DNA of 64,000 bases, from contig JAEWQF010000070.1 of the NCBI GenBank assembly GCA_023399295.1, positions 1 through 64,000 of the forward strand. Direction: 5' to 3'. Origin of the DNA: Bacteroidota bacterium (lineage in GTDB: Bacteria > Bacteroidota > Bacteroidia > Bacteroidales > Dysgonomonadaceae). Below, piece by piece: positions 17,848-26,204 of the stretch; the stretch's first letter is position 1, and every line of letters begins with the position of its first letter. The translations under genes were made by a program, and so were the position numbers. The notes beneath the pieces were generated by a model, which worked only from the letters and a program-made list of their open reading frames with translations, ran no database searches and was not told where the DNA came from.

Positions 17848-18579
17848 ATGACGAAGTTAAGTGTGAATGTGAACAAGGTGGCCACGCTGCGCAATGCACG
17901 CGGGGGCAACATTCCTGATCTGGTGCAGGTGGCTGTTGACTGTCAGCAGTTTGGTGCCGAAGGCATCACGGTACATCCCCGCCCCGACCAGCGACACATC
18001 CGCTACAGTGATGTGTTTGACCTGCAGGCGAAAGTTTTTACTGAGTTCAATATTGAAGGCAACCCCTCACCGGAGTTTATCAACCTGATCCGGAAAATTC
18101 GTCCGGCACAGGTGACCCTGGTACCGGATGCACACGATGCCATCACCTCCGACGCCGGCTGGGACACCGTGAACCACAAGGAGTTCCTGAGCGATATCAT
18201 CGGCGAATTTCAATCCATGGGTATCCGCACCTCCATCTTTGTGGATCCCGATCCGGAGATGATACGGATGGCTTCGCAGATCGGCACCGATCGCATCGAG
18301 CTTTATACCGGCCCCTATGCCCTGCAGTTCCCCATTGATAAGGAGAAAGCGGTGGCTCCCTTTGTGGAGGCAGCAACGCTGGCGAAGGGCCTGGGACTGG
18401 GTGTCAATGCGGGGCACGACCTGAACCTCGACAACCTGCACTACCTCTGGCAACAGATCCCCTGGTTGAAAGAGGTCTCCATTGGCCATTCATTGATCAG
18501 TGACGCACTCTACATGGGACTCAAAGAAACGATAAAAGCCTATAAAAATTGTTTAAAAGTGTCGCCCGATGTGGTATGA
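17848..18579 (+). CDS. pdxJ: Pyridoxine 5'-phosphate synthase
   Basis: Condenses 1-deoxyxylulose-5-phosphate with 3-amino-2-oxopropyl phosphate to form pyridoxine phosphate. The 243-residue TIM-barrel protein begins LSVNVNKVATLRNARGG and contains GITVHPRPDQRHIR, TLVPDAHDAITSD (family TLVPE/D motif), GVNAGHDLN and EVSIGHSLISDALYMG, all PdxJ signatures. ATG at 17848 is chosen because it starts the conserved N-terminus. It is divergent from the nadK operon, with exbB starting about 60 bp downstream. Confidence 0.96.
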   Translation: MTKLSVNVNKVATLRNARGGNIPDLVQVAVDCQQFGAEGITVHPRPDQRHIRYSDVFDLQAKVFTEFNIEGNPSPEFINLIRKIRPAQVTLVPDAHDAITSDAGWDTVNHKEFLSDIIGEFQSMGIRTSIFVDPDPEMIRMASQIGTDRIELYTGPYALQFPIDKEKAVAPFVEAATLAKGLGLGVNAGHDLNLDNLHYLWQQIPWLKEVSIGHSLISDALYMGLKETIKAYKNCLKVSPDVV

Positions 18580-18640
18580 CGATTCTAAACAGTTATCTTT
18601 ATCAATCGACAACAACAAATCCTAACAGCATCATTTCGAT

Positions 18641-19354
18641 ATGAATCTTTTACAAATACCCTCACCGGCAGATAGCTTGCAAGCCATCTACAACACCATG
18701 CAGCAGTCAACAGTTGCGGAAGAGTTCGCAGTGAAAATGAATGCCTTCGACCTGGCTCTGAAGGGGGGATGGATCATGATCGTCCTGCTGGTGTTGTTGC
18801 TGATGACCATTTACGTGCTGATTGAACGCACACTGGTGATCAACAAGGCCGGCAAGGAGGACAACTCATTCATGAACCGGATCAAGGACTATATTCACGA
18901 CGGCAAGATCGATGCGGCACTCAACCTGTGCCGTCATACCGACACACCCTCCGCCAGGATGGTGGAGAAGGGAATCTCACGACTGGGACGCCCCATGGGA
19001 GATGTGATGTCGGCCATCGAGAACCAGGGCAACATCGAGATCTCCAAGCTGGAAAAGGGGATCCCAGTAATGGCAACCTCAGCATCAGGTGCCCCCATGG
19101 TGGGTTTCCTCGGCACAGTGACCGGCATGGTGAACGCTTTTATGAGCATGGCCAGTGCCGGGGCCAATGTGGATGTGAACATCCTCTCAACCGGCATTTA
19201 CGAAGCACTGGTCACCACCGTGGGTGGTCTGATCGTGGGTATCATCGCCCTCTTCGCCTACAACTACCTCACCACCCGGATCAAGGGTATCGTCAACAGG
19301 CTGGAGATGCGGATCATGGAGTTCATGGATATCCTGAACGAACCGGCGGCATAG
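18641..19354 (+). CDS. exbB: ExbB/TolQ-type proton channel
   Basis: Inner-membrane subunit using proton motive force to energise TonB-dependent outer-membrane transport. The 237-residue protein has a first membrane helix near 42-62 (GGWIMIVLLVLLLMTIYVLI) and the MotA/TolQ/ExbB domain with APMVGFLGTVTGMVNAF (about 148) and a last helix near ALVTTVGGLIVGIIALFAYN. It heads an exbB-exbD-tonB-like operon. A weak -7-like TATCTTTA lies at 18594-18601. In this genome it would serve the SusC-type transporters encoded downstream. Confidence 0.93.
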   Translation: MNLLQIPSPADSLQAIYNTMQQSTVAEEFAVKMNAFDLALKGGWIMIVLLVLLLMTIYVLIERTLVINKAGKEDNSFMNRIKDYIHDGKIDAALNLCRHTDTPSARMVEKGISRLGRPMGDVMSAIENQGNIEISKLEKGIPVMATSASGAPMVGFLGTVTGMVNAFMSMASAGANVDVNILSTGIYEALVTTVGGLIVGIIALFAYNYLTTRIKGIVNRLEMRIMEFMDILNEPAA

Positions 19355-19421
19355 ATCCGACTGGGGCTTGATTGGTTGCCGGATCTCATCATTCATCAAC
19401 AAATCATCGAATCAATCACTT

Positions 19422-19832
19422 ATGGCACTCAAACAACGGTTTAACATAGAATCGAATTTCAGCATGGCATCGATGACCGATGTGATCTTCCTGTTGCTGA
19501 TCTTCTTCATGATCACCTCGACGATCGTGGTGCCCAACGCCATCCAGGTGCTGCTGCCCCGCTCGAAGCAACAGGCGCAAGCCAAGCCGATCACACGGGT
19601 GACAATCGACAAGGATCTGAATTACTACGTGGCCAACGCCAACGAACGGGAACGGCAGGTGCCCTTTGAGGCAATCACCCCCTTCCTGCAATCGGCTTAC
19701 AGTGCCGAACCGGATATCTTCGTGGCACTTTATGCCGATGAGAGTGTCCCCTACAAGGAGATTGTCCGCATCCTGGACATCGCCAACCAGAACCGCTTTA
19801 AGATGGTACTGATGACAAGACCCAACAAATAG
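19422..19832 (+). CDS. exbD: ExbD/TolR-type biopolymer transport protein
   Basis: 136 residues with a cytoplasmic N-terminus, one membrane helix (MTDVIFLLLIFFMITSTIVV) holding the proton-relay Asp, and a periplasmic domain. ATG at 19422 (MALKQRFNIES) matches the family; the longer in-frame start at 19368 adds residues not seen in ExbD. It lies 67 bp after exbB and 40 bp before the TonB-like gene, and forms the channel complex with ExbB. Confidence 0.93.
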   Translation: MALKQRFNIESNFSMASMTDVIFLLLIFFMITSTIVVPNAIQVLLPRSKQQAQAKPITRVTIDKDLNYYVANANERERQVPFEAITPFLQSAYSAEPDIFVALYADESVPYKEIVRILDIANQNRFKMVLMTRPNK

Positions 19833-19872
19833 GGTCTTCGCATCGTTTCACCTACAGCAAATAAAAAAAGCA

Positions 19873-20658
19873 ATGGAGGTAACAAGAGAGAAAATTGGAG
19901 GCATCGCAGGAACAATCATCTTTACCATATTGCTCCTGCTGATCCTGTTGTTCTCCTACTTCACCCTGACAACCCCACCCGAGGAACTGGAAGGAATTCC
20001 GGTGATGTTCGGAAACGTGGAAGATGCATCTGGTGTGGCCGAACCGCCCATGCAGCAGTTGACACCACTGCCCGCACAACAACCTGAATCACCGATAAGT
20101 AGCCCCGAAGAGCCACTGATCACTCAGACAAGTGAACCGACAATCGACATCGCTGCACAACGCGAGGAGGCAGAAAGGCAAGCCCGCCGGGTAGCAGAAC
20201 AACGTGCGCGGGAGGAGGCGGAACGCCGTCGCCGCGAGGAGGAGGCCCGCAGACGGGAGATCAACCAGCAGATGTCGGGACTCTTCGGCGAGAGTGCGGA
20301 GAGCCGCGGCAACAGCGAAGGGAGTGGCACACAAGGTGTCACCACCGGCAACGCCACACAAGGTTCACCCACCGGCACCGGTGGCATCGGCAGTTACGAC
20401 CTGGGTGGCCGCTCATTGGGAAGCGGCGGACTGGTTCAGCCCCGCTATACCGTGAACGATGAGGGAACCGTTGTCATTGACATCACGGTTGATCCTTCAG
20501 GAAACGTGATTCGCGCTGAAATCGGCAGGGGCACCAATACCCCCAATGCCACGCTGCGCAACGAAGCCATGAGAGCCGCACGCAGCACCAGGTTCAATGC
20601 CATCACCTCGATGAACAACCAACAGGGAACCATCACCTACCGCTTTAGACTCAAATAA
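19873..20658 (+). CDS. TonB/TolA-like energy transducer
   Basis: 261 residues: an N-terminal membrane anchor (about 10-33), a Pro/Glu-rich stretch, a strongly charged coiled-coil-like segment of Glu/Arg/Ala of about residues 97-134 as in TolA, a Gly/Ser/Thr/Asn-rich linker to about 185, and a compact C-terminal domain ending TITYRFRLK that resembles TonB C-terminal domains. It follows exbB-exbD and probably spans the periplasm to contact TonB-dependent receptors. The TolA-like middle makes TonB versus TolA uncertain. Confidence 0.82.
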   Translation: MEVTREKIGGIAGTIIFTILLLLILLFSYFTLTTPPEELEGIPVMFGNVEDASGVAEPPMQQLTPLPAQQPESPISSPEEPLITQTSEPTIDIAAQREEAERQARRVAEQRAREEAERRRREEEARRREINQQMSGLFGESAESRGNSEGSGTQGVTTGNATQGSPTGTGGIGSYDLGGRSLGSGGLVQPRYTVNDEGTVVIDITVDPSGNVIRAEIGRGTNTPNATLRNEAMRAARSTRFNAITSMNNQQGTITYRFRLK

Positions 20659-20671
20659 AAAAAACGATTGT

Positions 20672-21217
20672 ATGAAAAAAGTTGCACTCTTTTTGGCAGA
20701 CGGATTTGAAGAGATTGAAGCACTTGCCACGATCGATATCCTGAGAAGAGCAGCGATACCCGTAACCACCGTCTCGATTACGGCAAAGAAAGAGGTGACC
20801 GGTGCACACCAGATACCGGTACTCGCCGACAGCCTGTTCGATCAGACCGATTTCTCACAAGTTGGTTGCCTGGTACTACCGGGTGGCATGCCGGGGGCAA
20901 AACACCTCAACGAGCACGAAGGGCTGAAGAAGCTGATCACCAATTTTGACAAGCGAGGGGAGCCAATAGCAGCAATCTGTGCGGCACCCATGGTGCTGGG
21001 TGGACTGGGGCTGCTTCAGGAGAAGCAGGCAACCTGCTATCCCGGATTCGAAGAGAAGCTCACCGGTGCCCGGATCACGGGTGAAAAGGTTGTGGTTGAC
21101 CAACACATCACCACCGGAAAGGGTCCGGGGCTTGTTTTCGACTTTGCACTGGCTTTGGTGGAGCAAATAGCCGGTAGCGACAAACGAAGGGAGGTAGCCG
21201 GGGGATTGCTTCTCTGA
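20672..21217 (+). CDS. DJ-1/PfpI family protein (YajL/ThiJ-like)
   Basis: 181-residue flavodoxin-like protein with the family residues visible: GFEEIEA (conserved Glu near 17) and the nucleophile-elbow Cys in AICAAPMVLG (about 108), with VLPGGMPGA between. Family members act as chaperone, deglycase-like or oxidative-stress proteins; the exact role is disputed. The gene starts 13 bp after the TonB-like gene and is probably the last of that operon, since a hairpin with a T run follows. Confidence 0.9.
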   Translation: MKKVALFLADGFEEIEALATIDILRRAAIPVTTVSITAKKEVTGAHQIPVLADSLFDQTDFSQVGCLVLPGGMPGAKHLNEHEGLKKLITNFDKRGEPIAAICAAPMVLGGLGLLQEKQATCYPGFEEKLTGARITGEKVVVDQHITTGKGPGLVFDFALALVEQIAGSDKRREVAGGLLL

Positions 21218-21266
21218 TCGGCGGCTTGTCATACCACGACACCTCGCTTTTTGTCTGAAAATTTAT

Positions 21267-21321
21267 GGTGCAAAGAGTTGGTTATTAAGAAAAAACCAGC
21301 TACCTTTGCACCGCTTTTTTT
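21267..21321 (+). terminator. Hairpin with T run between DJ-1 and rpsA
   Basis: GGTGCAAAG (21267-21275) pairs with CTTTGCACC (21304-21312). TTGGTT/AACC also pair inside, and TTTTTTT follows at 21315-21321. The right arm overlaps the rpsA -7 box, so the same bases may end one transcript and start the next. Confidence 0.65.
21301..21308 (+). promoter_or_regulatory. -7 box for rpsA
   Basis: TACCTTTG matches TAnnTTTG exactly. TTGG at 21278-21281 is at about the right distance for a weak -33. The predicted leader is about 125 nt. Confidence 0.6.
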
Positions 21322-21335
21322 GTTCCGGAGAACCG

Positions 21336-21370
21336 GCTGCAGAGGACCCAACAGGGTTTCGGGCTGCAGC
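21336..21370 (+). promoter_or_regulatory. Leader hairpin in the rpsA 5' UTR
   Basis: Outer arms GCTGCAG (21336-21342) and CTGCAGC (21364-21370) enclose an inner ACCC-AACA-GGGT hairpin. It lies in the predicted rpsA leader without a T run, so it may be a regulatory structure rather than a terminator. Confidence 0.45.
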
Positions 21371-21442
21371 AGTGTGAAAGGACAGGGAAGCAATGTACAA
21401 CATAATGTCTCACTTTTTTAATGATTTATTATTACACAACAA

Positions 21443-23452
21443 ATGACTGAAAACCTAAAAAATGTGGCGCCCATTGAAGATTTCGACTGGGCCTCTTATG
21501 CTGAAGGTGATCCTTACAGCAAAGAGAACAGAGTAAAACTTACCGAAAGCTACGACAACACGCTGAACAAAATCAACGACAAAGAGGTCGTAACCGGTAC
21601 TGTAACCTCCATGAACAAACGCGAAGTGGTTGTAAACATCGGATACAAATCAGACGGTGTGGTGTCGATGAACGAGTTTCGTTACAACCCTGACCTGAAA
21701 ATTGGCGACGAAGTAGAGGTATACATCGAAAGCCAGGAAGACAAAAAAGGACAGCTGATCCTCTCACACAAAAAGGCACGCGCTTCACGCTCGTGGGATC
21801 GTGTCAATGCAGCACTCGAAAACAACGAGATCATCAAGGGATATATCAAATGCCGCACCAAGGGTGGTATGATTGTGGATGTATTCGGCATCGAAGCATT
21901 CCTTCCAGGATCGCAAATCGACGTGAAGCCGATTCGCGACTATGATATCTTTGTAGACAAGACAATGGAATTCAAGGTGGTGAAGATCAACCCTGAATAC
22001 AAGAACGTGGTGGTATCGCACAAGGCACTCATCGAAGAAGAACTCGAACAGCAGAAGAAAGAGATCATCTCCAAGCTGGAAAAAGGTCAGGTACTCGAAG
22101 GGGTTGTCAAAAACATCACCTCCTATGGCGTATTTGTGGACCTGGGCGGCGTAGACGGCCTGGTACACATCACCGACCTCTCCTGGGGCCGCATCCAGCA
22201 CCCCGAAGAGGTGGTGAAGCTGGACGACAAGATCAACGTGGTGATCCTCGACTTCGACAACGAGAAGAAACGCATCGCACTTGGCCTCAAACAACTCACC
22301 CCGCATCCATGGGACGCACTGAGTGAAACATTGAAGGTGGGTGACATCATCAAGGGCAAGGTAGTGGTCATCGCCGACTATGGTGCTTTCGTTGAGATTG
22401 CACCGGGTGTTGAGGGACTGATTCACGTATCGGAAATGAGCTGGACACAGCACCTCCACAGCGCACAGGATTTCATGACTGTGGGTGAAGAGGTGGATGC
22501 AGTGATTCTCACACTCGACCGTGACGACCGCAAGATGTCACTGGGCGTGAAACAACTGAAACCCGATCCATGGGAAGACATCGAGGTGAAATACCCGGTA
22601 GGCAGCACCCATACTGCCACTGTGCGTAACTTCACCAACTTCGGTGCTTTTGTTGAAATTGAAGAGGGTGTGGAAGGATTGATTCATATCTCCGACCTCT
22701 CCTGGACCAAAAAGATCAAACACCCGAGCGAGGTGACCGAAATTGCCGCACCCATCGAAGTGCAGGTGCTCGACATCGACAAGGAAAACCGTCGACTGAG
22801 TCTGGGTCACAAACAGCTGGAAGAGAACCCATGGGATGTGTTTGAGACCATCTTCACCGTGGGCTCCATCCATGAGGGTACCATTCTGGAACTGCTTGAC
22901 AAGGGTGCTGTGATTTCATTGCCTTACGGCGTGGAGGGATTCGCCACTCCCAAGCACCTGGTAAAGGAAGACAACTCGCAGGCACAGGTTGATGAAAAGC
23001 TGCAATTCAAGGTGATTGAATTCAACAAGGATTCCAAACGCATCATCGTATCACACAGCCGTATCCACGAAGATCTCTCGGGTGATGACTCCCGTAGAAG
23101 AAACAAGCGTGGTGGCAGAAAAGAGAGCAGCAATGAAACTGTCGTTGCCATGCCTTCCGTAGAGAAGACAACGCTCGGTGACATCGAAGAGCTGGCAGCA
23201 CTGAAAGAGAAGCTGGACAACCAGAAGGTGGAGGCATTCAAGAAAGAAGCTGCAAAAGCGGAAGCCAAAGCCGAAGCCAAAGCCGAATCAGATGTCGAAA
23301 CTGTGATTGAGGCTGACGAAACCGAAGCAAAAGCGAAGGTGAAAAAGGAAAAGGCTCCCAAGGCTGAGATTGCCAAGGAAAGCGAGTCCGTTGACCAACC
23401 GGAAGCAGAGGTGAAAGAGGAAGCCGAAACTGACACTGAAAAAGAGGCATAA
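21443..23452 (+). CDS. rpsA: 30S ribosomal protein S1
   Basis: 669 residues with six S1 (OB-fold) repeats: starts near EVVTGTVTSMNKREVVVN, IKGYIKCRTKGGMIVDV, LEGVVKNITSYGVFVDLGG, IKGKVVVIADYGAFVEI, HTATVRNFTNFGAFVEIEEG and HEGTILELLDKGAVISL. The C-terminal ~130 residues are a low-complexity charged tail rich in Ala, Glu and Lys. S1 binds mRNA at the ribosome and helps start translation, which matters in Bacteroidetes where Shine-Dalgarno pairing is weak. A long leader with a hairpin precedes it and a very strong terminator follows. Confidence 0.96.
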   Translation: MTENLKNVAPIEDFDWASYAEGDPYSKENRVKLTESYDNTLNKINDKEVVTGTVTSMNKREVVVNIGYKSDGVVSMNEFRYNPDLKIGDEVEVYIESQEDKKGQLILSHKKARASRSWDRVNAALENNEIIKGYIKCRTKGGMIVDVFGIEAFLPGSQIDVKPIRDYDIFVDKTMEFKVVKINPEYKNVVVSHKALIEEELEQQKKEIISKLEKGQVLEGVVKNITSYGVFVDLGGVDGLVHITDLSWGRIQHPEEVVKLDDKINVVILDFDNEKKRIALGLKQLTPHPWDALSETLKVGDIIKGKVVVIADYGAFVEIAPGVEGLIHVSEMSWTQHLHSAQDFMTVGEEVDAVILTLDRDDRKMSLGVKQLKPDPWEDIEVKYPVGSTHTATVRNFTNFGAFVEIEEGVEGLIHISDLSWTKKIKHPSEVTEIAAPIEVQVLDIDKENRRLSLGHKQLEENPWDVFETIFTVGSIHEGTILELLDKGAVISLPYGVEGFATPKHLVKEDNSQAQVDEKLQFKVIEFNKDSKRIIVSHSRIHEDLSGDDSRRRNKRGGRKESSNETVVAMPSVEKTTLGDIEELAALKEKLDNQKVEAFKKEAAKAEAKAEAKAESDVETVIEADETEAKAKVKKEKAPKAEIAKESESVDQPEAEVKEEAETDTEKEA

Positions 23453-23473
23453 TCATTTTATACGATAGGTTAC

Positions 23474-23511
23474 ACCCGGGGTGTCACATGATGTGACACC
23501 CCGGGTTTTTT
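23474..23511 (+). terminator. Strong terminator of rpsA
   Basis: A perfect 14-bp stem ACCCGGGGTGTCAC (23474-23487) / GTGACACCCCGGGT (23493-23506) with loop ATGAT and a T run at 23506-23511. Confidence 0.93.
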
Positions 23512-23515
23512 ATGC

Positions 23516-23523
23516 TACTTTTG
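23516..23523 (+). promoter_or_regulatory. -7 box for the ECF sigma operon
   Basis: TACTTTTG, an exact TAnnTTTG match, starts five bases after the rpsA terminator and gives a leader of about 50 nt. Confidence 0.45.
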
Positions 23524-23578
23524 TATAAAGCGGCCAATCGATGTAAGATATTCTTTGTTTTCACGTCTATAAAGACAT

Positions 23579-24097
23579 ATGAATGCCCCACAATTTCAAA
23601 ATCAGATTCTCTGCTATTCCGATAAGCTATATCGCATGGCACTCTCTATATTAAGAGACAAGAGTCTCTCGCAGGATGCTTACCAGGAACTGATGATGCA
23701 TTTGTGGGAGAAACGCAAACAGCTGGAAGGAGTTGAGAATTGGCAGGCCTTTTTGCTTACTTCGATGCGCAACCACTGTCTGGATATGCTTCGCAAGCAA
23801 CCTGCAATGGGGGAGCTTTCGCCACACACAGCCTATCAGTCACCCAGTCCACATCAGCTTGTAGAAGAGGCCGACACCGTGAGCAACATCAACAGGATGA
23901 TTGACTTGCTTCCCGAAATGCAACGCACCATTGTCAGGATGAAAGATGTGGAAGAGATGGAGATCACTGAGATTGCCGAGATGATGTCGATGACAGAAAA
24001 CGCCGTGACAGTAAATCTATCGCGTGCCAGAAAGAAACTGCGTGAGATGATTCTTACCCACCAACAAAAGGAGAAAATGCATTATGAACAATATTGA
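23579..24097 (+). CDS. ECF-type RNA polymerase sigma factor
   Basis: 172 residues with the sigma-70 region 2 part (LYRMALSILRDKSLSQDAYQ near 18, then WQAFLLTSMRNHCLDMLRK) and region 4 (MQRTIVRMKDVEEMEITEIA then NAVTVNLSRARKKLREMI near 138), separated by a short Pro/Ser linker. It directs RNA polymerase to a special promoter set. The 3' end overlaps the next gene, a likely membrane anti-sigma factor, by 14 bp, so the two are translationally coupled. The target regulon cannot be inferred from this window. Confidence 0.92.
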   Translation: MNAPQFQNQILCYSDKLYRMALSILRDKSLSQDAYQELMMHLWEKRKQLEGVENWQAFLLTSMRNHCLDMLRKQPAMGELSPHTAYQSPSPHQLVEEADTVSNINRMIDLLPEMQRTIVRMKDVEEMEITEIAEMMSMTENAVTVNLSRARKKLREMILTHQQKEKMHYEQY

Positions 24098-24605
24098 TCA
24101 GATACTCAACAACTATTTTGAAGGAAACTCATTGCCTGATGAAGAGAAAAGACTGAGGGAATATTTCCGCAGCAACGATGTAATGCCGCAACATGAAGAA
24201 TACAAACCCCTCTTCGCCGCGTTCGAGAAGGAGAAGCAGATTGTTGCACCCACCTTCATGATTCCATCGGAGAGGAGCAACCGGAAGCAACACGCAATCC
24301 GAAACAGCTGGATTGCGGCGGCAGGCATGGCTGCAATGATCCTGTTGCTATTCACTGTCAAACCCTTCGGTGACAACAACTCGGCAGAGGATGATTACCT
24401 GGTTTTCATCAATGGAAAGGCGGTAAAGAACCCGGAGAAAGCACAGGAATATGCCGATAGAATGTTCATGCAAGCCAATGAAATCATCCGCAGCAGTTGT
24501 GAACCCTTCGTTGAAGCAAATATGATGCAACAAGAGATGGATCCCGATAAGATATTCGACAACCTGTCACAAAATATAGATGACATAGAATCACTGAATC
24601 AATAA
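24084..24605 (+). CDS. Probable membrane anti-sigma factor
   Basis: 173 residues: a cytoplasmic N-terminal half with a zinc-finger-free anti-sigma-like beginning (ILNNYFEGNSLPDEEKRLREYF), one membrane helix of about residues 75-92 (WIAAAGMAAMILLLFTV) and a periplasmic C-terminal part of about 80 residues. The family is not clearly recognised. The call rests on its 14-bp overlap with the ECF sigma gene and on topology. The next gene encodes a secreted small protein that might be its signal partner. Confidence 0.65.
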   Translation: MNNIDQILNNYFEGNSLPDEEKRLREYFRSNDVMPQHEEYKPLFAAFEKEKQIVAPTFMIPSERSNRKQHAIRNSWIAAAGMAAMILLLFTVKPFGDNNSAEDDYLVFINGKAVKNPEKAQEYADRMFMQANEIIRSSCEPFVEANMMQQEMDPDKIFDNLSQNIDDIESLNQ

Positions 24606-24623
24606 CTTATAAACCCTGAAACA

Positions 24624-25064
24624 ATGAAAAAGATTCTCACAGTAATGATCATGGTGCTGGCTTTTGTTGCCACAGTATCAGCCCAACAGCTTGAAAAGTT
24701 GTTCGACAAGTATATGGAGGACGAGCGCTTCAACTATCTATACCAGAAAAGAGCCAACATGGTGGATCGGATGACCGATTTTGGAAACCTGGAGAGCCTG
24801 GGCATCGACAAATCTTACACAAGTACGGGGCGCCAAATGCTCACTCTGAATGCACCCGACAAATCGTTGGATGATAGCTTTACACGGGAGGTAGAAGATG
24901 CGCTCAAGGCAGACAAGTATGAACAGGTGTCAATTGTAAGAAACGGCAAGAACCGGGTGGAATCATATGAAAGGAAAAACGACAAAGGTTTTTCAAAGGT
25001 CAGCTTCATTAAAAATCCCGGCAACATCATGGTTACATTGAACAGCTATGTGCCTGCGAAGTGA
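24624..25064 (+). CDS. Small secreted protein, possibly DUF4252-like
   Basis: 146 residues with a clear signal peptide (MKKILTVMIMVLAFVATVSAQ) and a mature domain beginning LEKLFDKYMEDERFNYLYQ. The layout recalls DUF4252 proteins found beside ECF sigma genes in Bacteroidetes, but the match is from memory and weak. It lies 18 bp after the anti-sigma gene and is followed by a terminator, so it belongs to the sigma operon. Function unknown; sensing or response at the envelope is inference. Confidence 0.6.
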   Translation: MKKILTVMIMVLAFVATVSAQQLEKLFDKYMEDERFNYLYQKRANMVDRMTDFGNLESLGIDKSYTSTGRQMLTLNAPDKSLDDSFTREVEDALKADKYEQVSIVRNGKNRVESYERKNDKGFSKVSFIKNPGNIMVTLNSYVPAK

Positions 25065-25129
25065 ATCGAATTGATGGCAGCGGAGAATTCATCCGCTACA
25101 GAAACGCTGCTTATCAATCAACACACCAA

Positions 25130-25169
25130 AACGGGAATGTGGTCTCCTGCCGCATTCCCGTTATCTATT
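25130..25169 (+). terminator. Terminator of the ECF sigma operon
   Basis: AACGGGAATG (25130-25139) pairs perfectly with CATTCCCGTT (25153-25162) around a 13-base loop, followed by ATCTATTTTT. Confidence 0.75.
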
Positions 25170-25175
25170 TTTCAT

Positions 25176-25183
25176 TATCTTTG
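25176..25183 (+). promoter_or_regulatory. -7 box for the radical SAM gene
   Basis: TATCTTTG matches TAnnTTTG and lies 19 bp before the GTG at 25203. It lies downstream of the first in-frame ATG (25071), which decides the start. Confidence 0.55.
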
Positions 25184-25202
25184 CATCCTAAAAATCAGAG
25201 CA

Positions 25203-26135
25203 GTGTTTTCAAACGACAAACCCTATCGTGACTTTGCCGACTACCTGGCGGCACGATTTCCATATAAAGTGCAGAAGATTTCAGTCAATGCCGGATTCAC
25301 ATGCCCCAACCGCGACGGCAGCAAGGGACGCGGTGGCTGCACCTACTGCAACAACCAGAGTTTCAGTCCCGGCTATGGCAAGCCCACCAAGACAATTACG
25401 GAGCAGATGGCCTACGGGGTGCAATTCTTCTCCCGCAAATATCCGCAAATGAAGTACCTTGCCTACTTTCAATCCTACACCAACACCTACGACAGTCTGA
25501 CCTCTCTCACTGAGAAATACGAAGAGGCACTGGCATACCCGGGGGTGGTGGGGCTGATCGTGGGTACACGCCCCGACTGCATGCCGGAGGAGCTGCTCGA
25601 TTATTTCGAGCAACTCAACAAGAAAAGCTTCCTGCTGATTGAATATGGGGTGGAATCGACGCTCAACAGAACCCTGGAGCGGGTGAACCGACAACACAGC
25701 TACGAGGAGTCGGCCGTGATGATCCGTAAAACAGCGGCACGGGGCATCCCTGTGGGTGCCCACATGATCCTGGGTCTCCCCGGCGAGAGCGACGAGGAGA
25801 TCCTTTGCCATGCCGACAGGTTGTCGGAATTTCCATTGACAACCCTGAAGTTGCATCAGTTGCAGATCATTCGTTACACTGCCATGGCCAGGGAGTACAA
25901 GCTGTTGCCCGAGTCGTTCCGGCTCTTCGAACCGGAGGAGTATGTCGATCTCTGCGTCAACTTTGCCGAGCGCCTTCATCCCGATATCCACATCGAACGG
26001 TTCACCTCGCAGTCACCCAAACGACTGCTGATTGCCCCCGAGTGGGGAATGAAAAATTATGAGATGACCGCCCGCATCATCAAGCGATTCAGGGAGAGGG
26101 ATACCTGCCAGGGACGCTTATCCGGCAACCGGTAA
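25203..26135 (+). CDS. TIGR01212-family radical SAM protein (YhcC/YtqA-like)
   Basis: A 310-residue radical SAM enzyme of unknown reaction. Its iron-sulfur motif is of the CxxxxxxxxxGCxxC type: FTCPNRDGSKGRGGCTYCNN (about residue 32). Later conserved parts are GTRPDC, EYGVES, GAHMILGLPGES and TLKLHQLQI. GTG at 25203 (VFSNDKPYRDFADYL) is preferred, because a -7 promoter box lies between it and the upstream ATG and homologues start at the KPYR segment. It converges on the lipoate ligase gene. Confidence 0.9.
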   Translation: MFSNDKPYRDFADYLAARFPYKVQKISVNAGFTCPNRDGSKGRGGCTYCNNQSFSPGYGKPTKTITEQMAYGVQFFSRKYPQMKYLAYFQSYTNTYDSLTSLTEKYEEALAYPGVVGLIVGTRPDCMPEELLDYFEQLNKKSFLLIEYGVESTLNRTLERVNRQHSYEESAVMIRKTAARGIPVGAHMILGLPGESDEEILCHADRLSEFPLTTLKLHQLQIIRYTAMAREYKLLPESFRLFEPEEYVDLCVNFAERLHPDIHIERFTSQSPKRLLIAPEWGMKNYEMTARIIKRFRERDTCQGRLSGNR

Positions 26136-26204
26136 AAACAACTACTGGCATGCCACAGCGCATCATCCGCTACTCAGCAGCCACAGTAAATCCTTCAGCT
26201 CTGT

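Noticed and set aside
23230..23450. Repeated Ala-Glu-Lys codons at the end of rpsA
   Set aside because: This is the normal low-complexity acidic/basic tail of S1 in this group, not a mobile or regulatory repeat.
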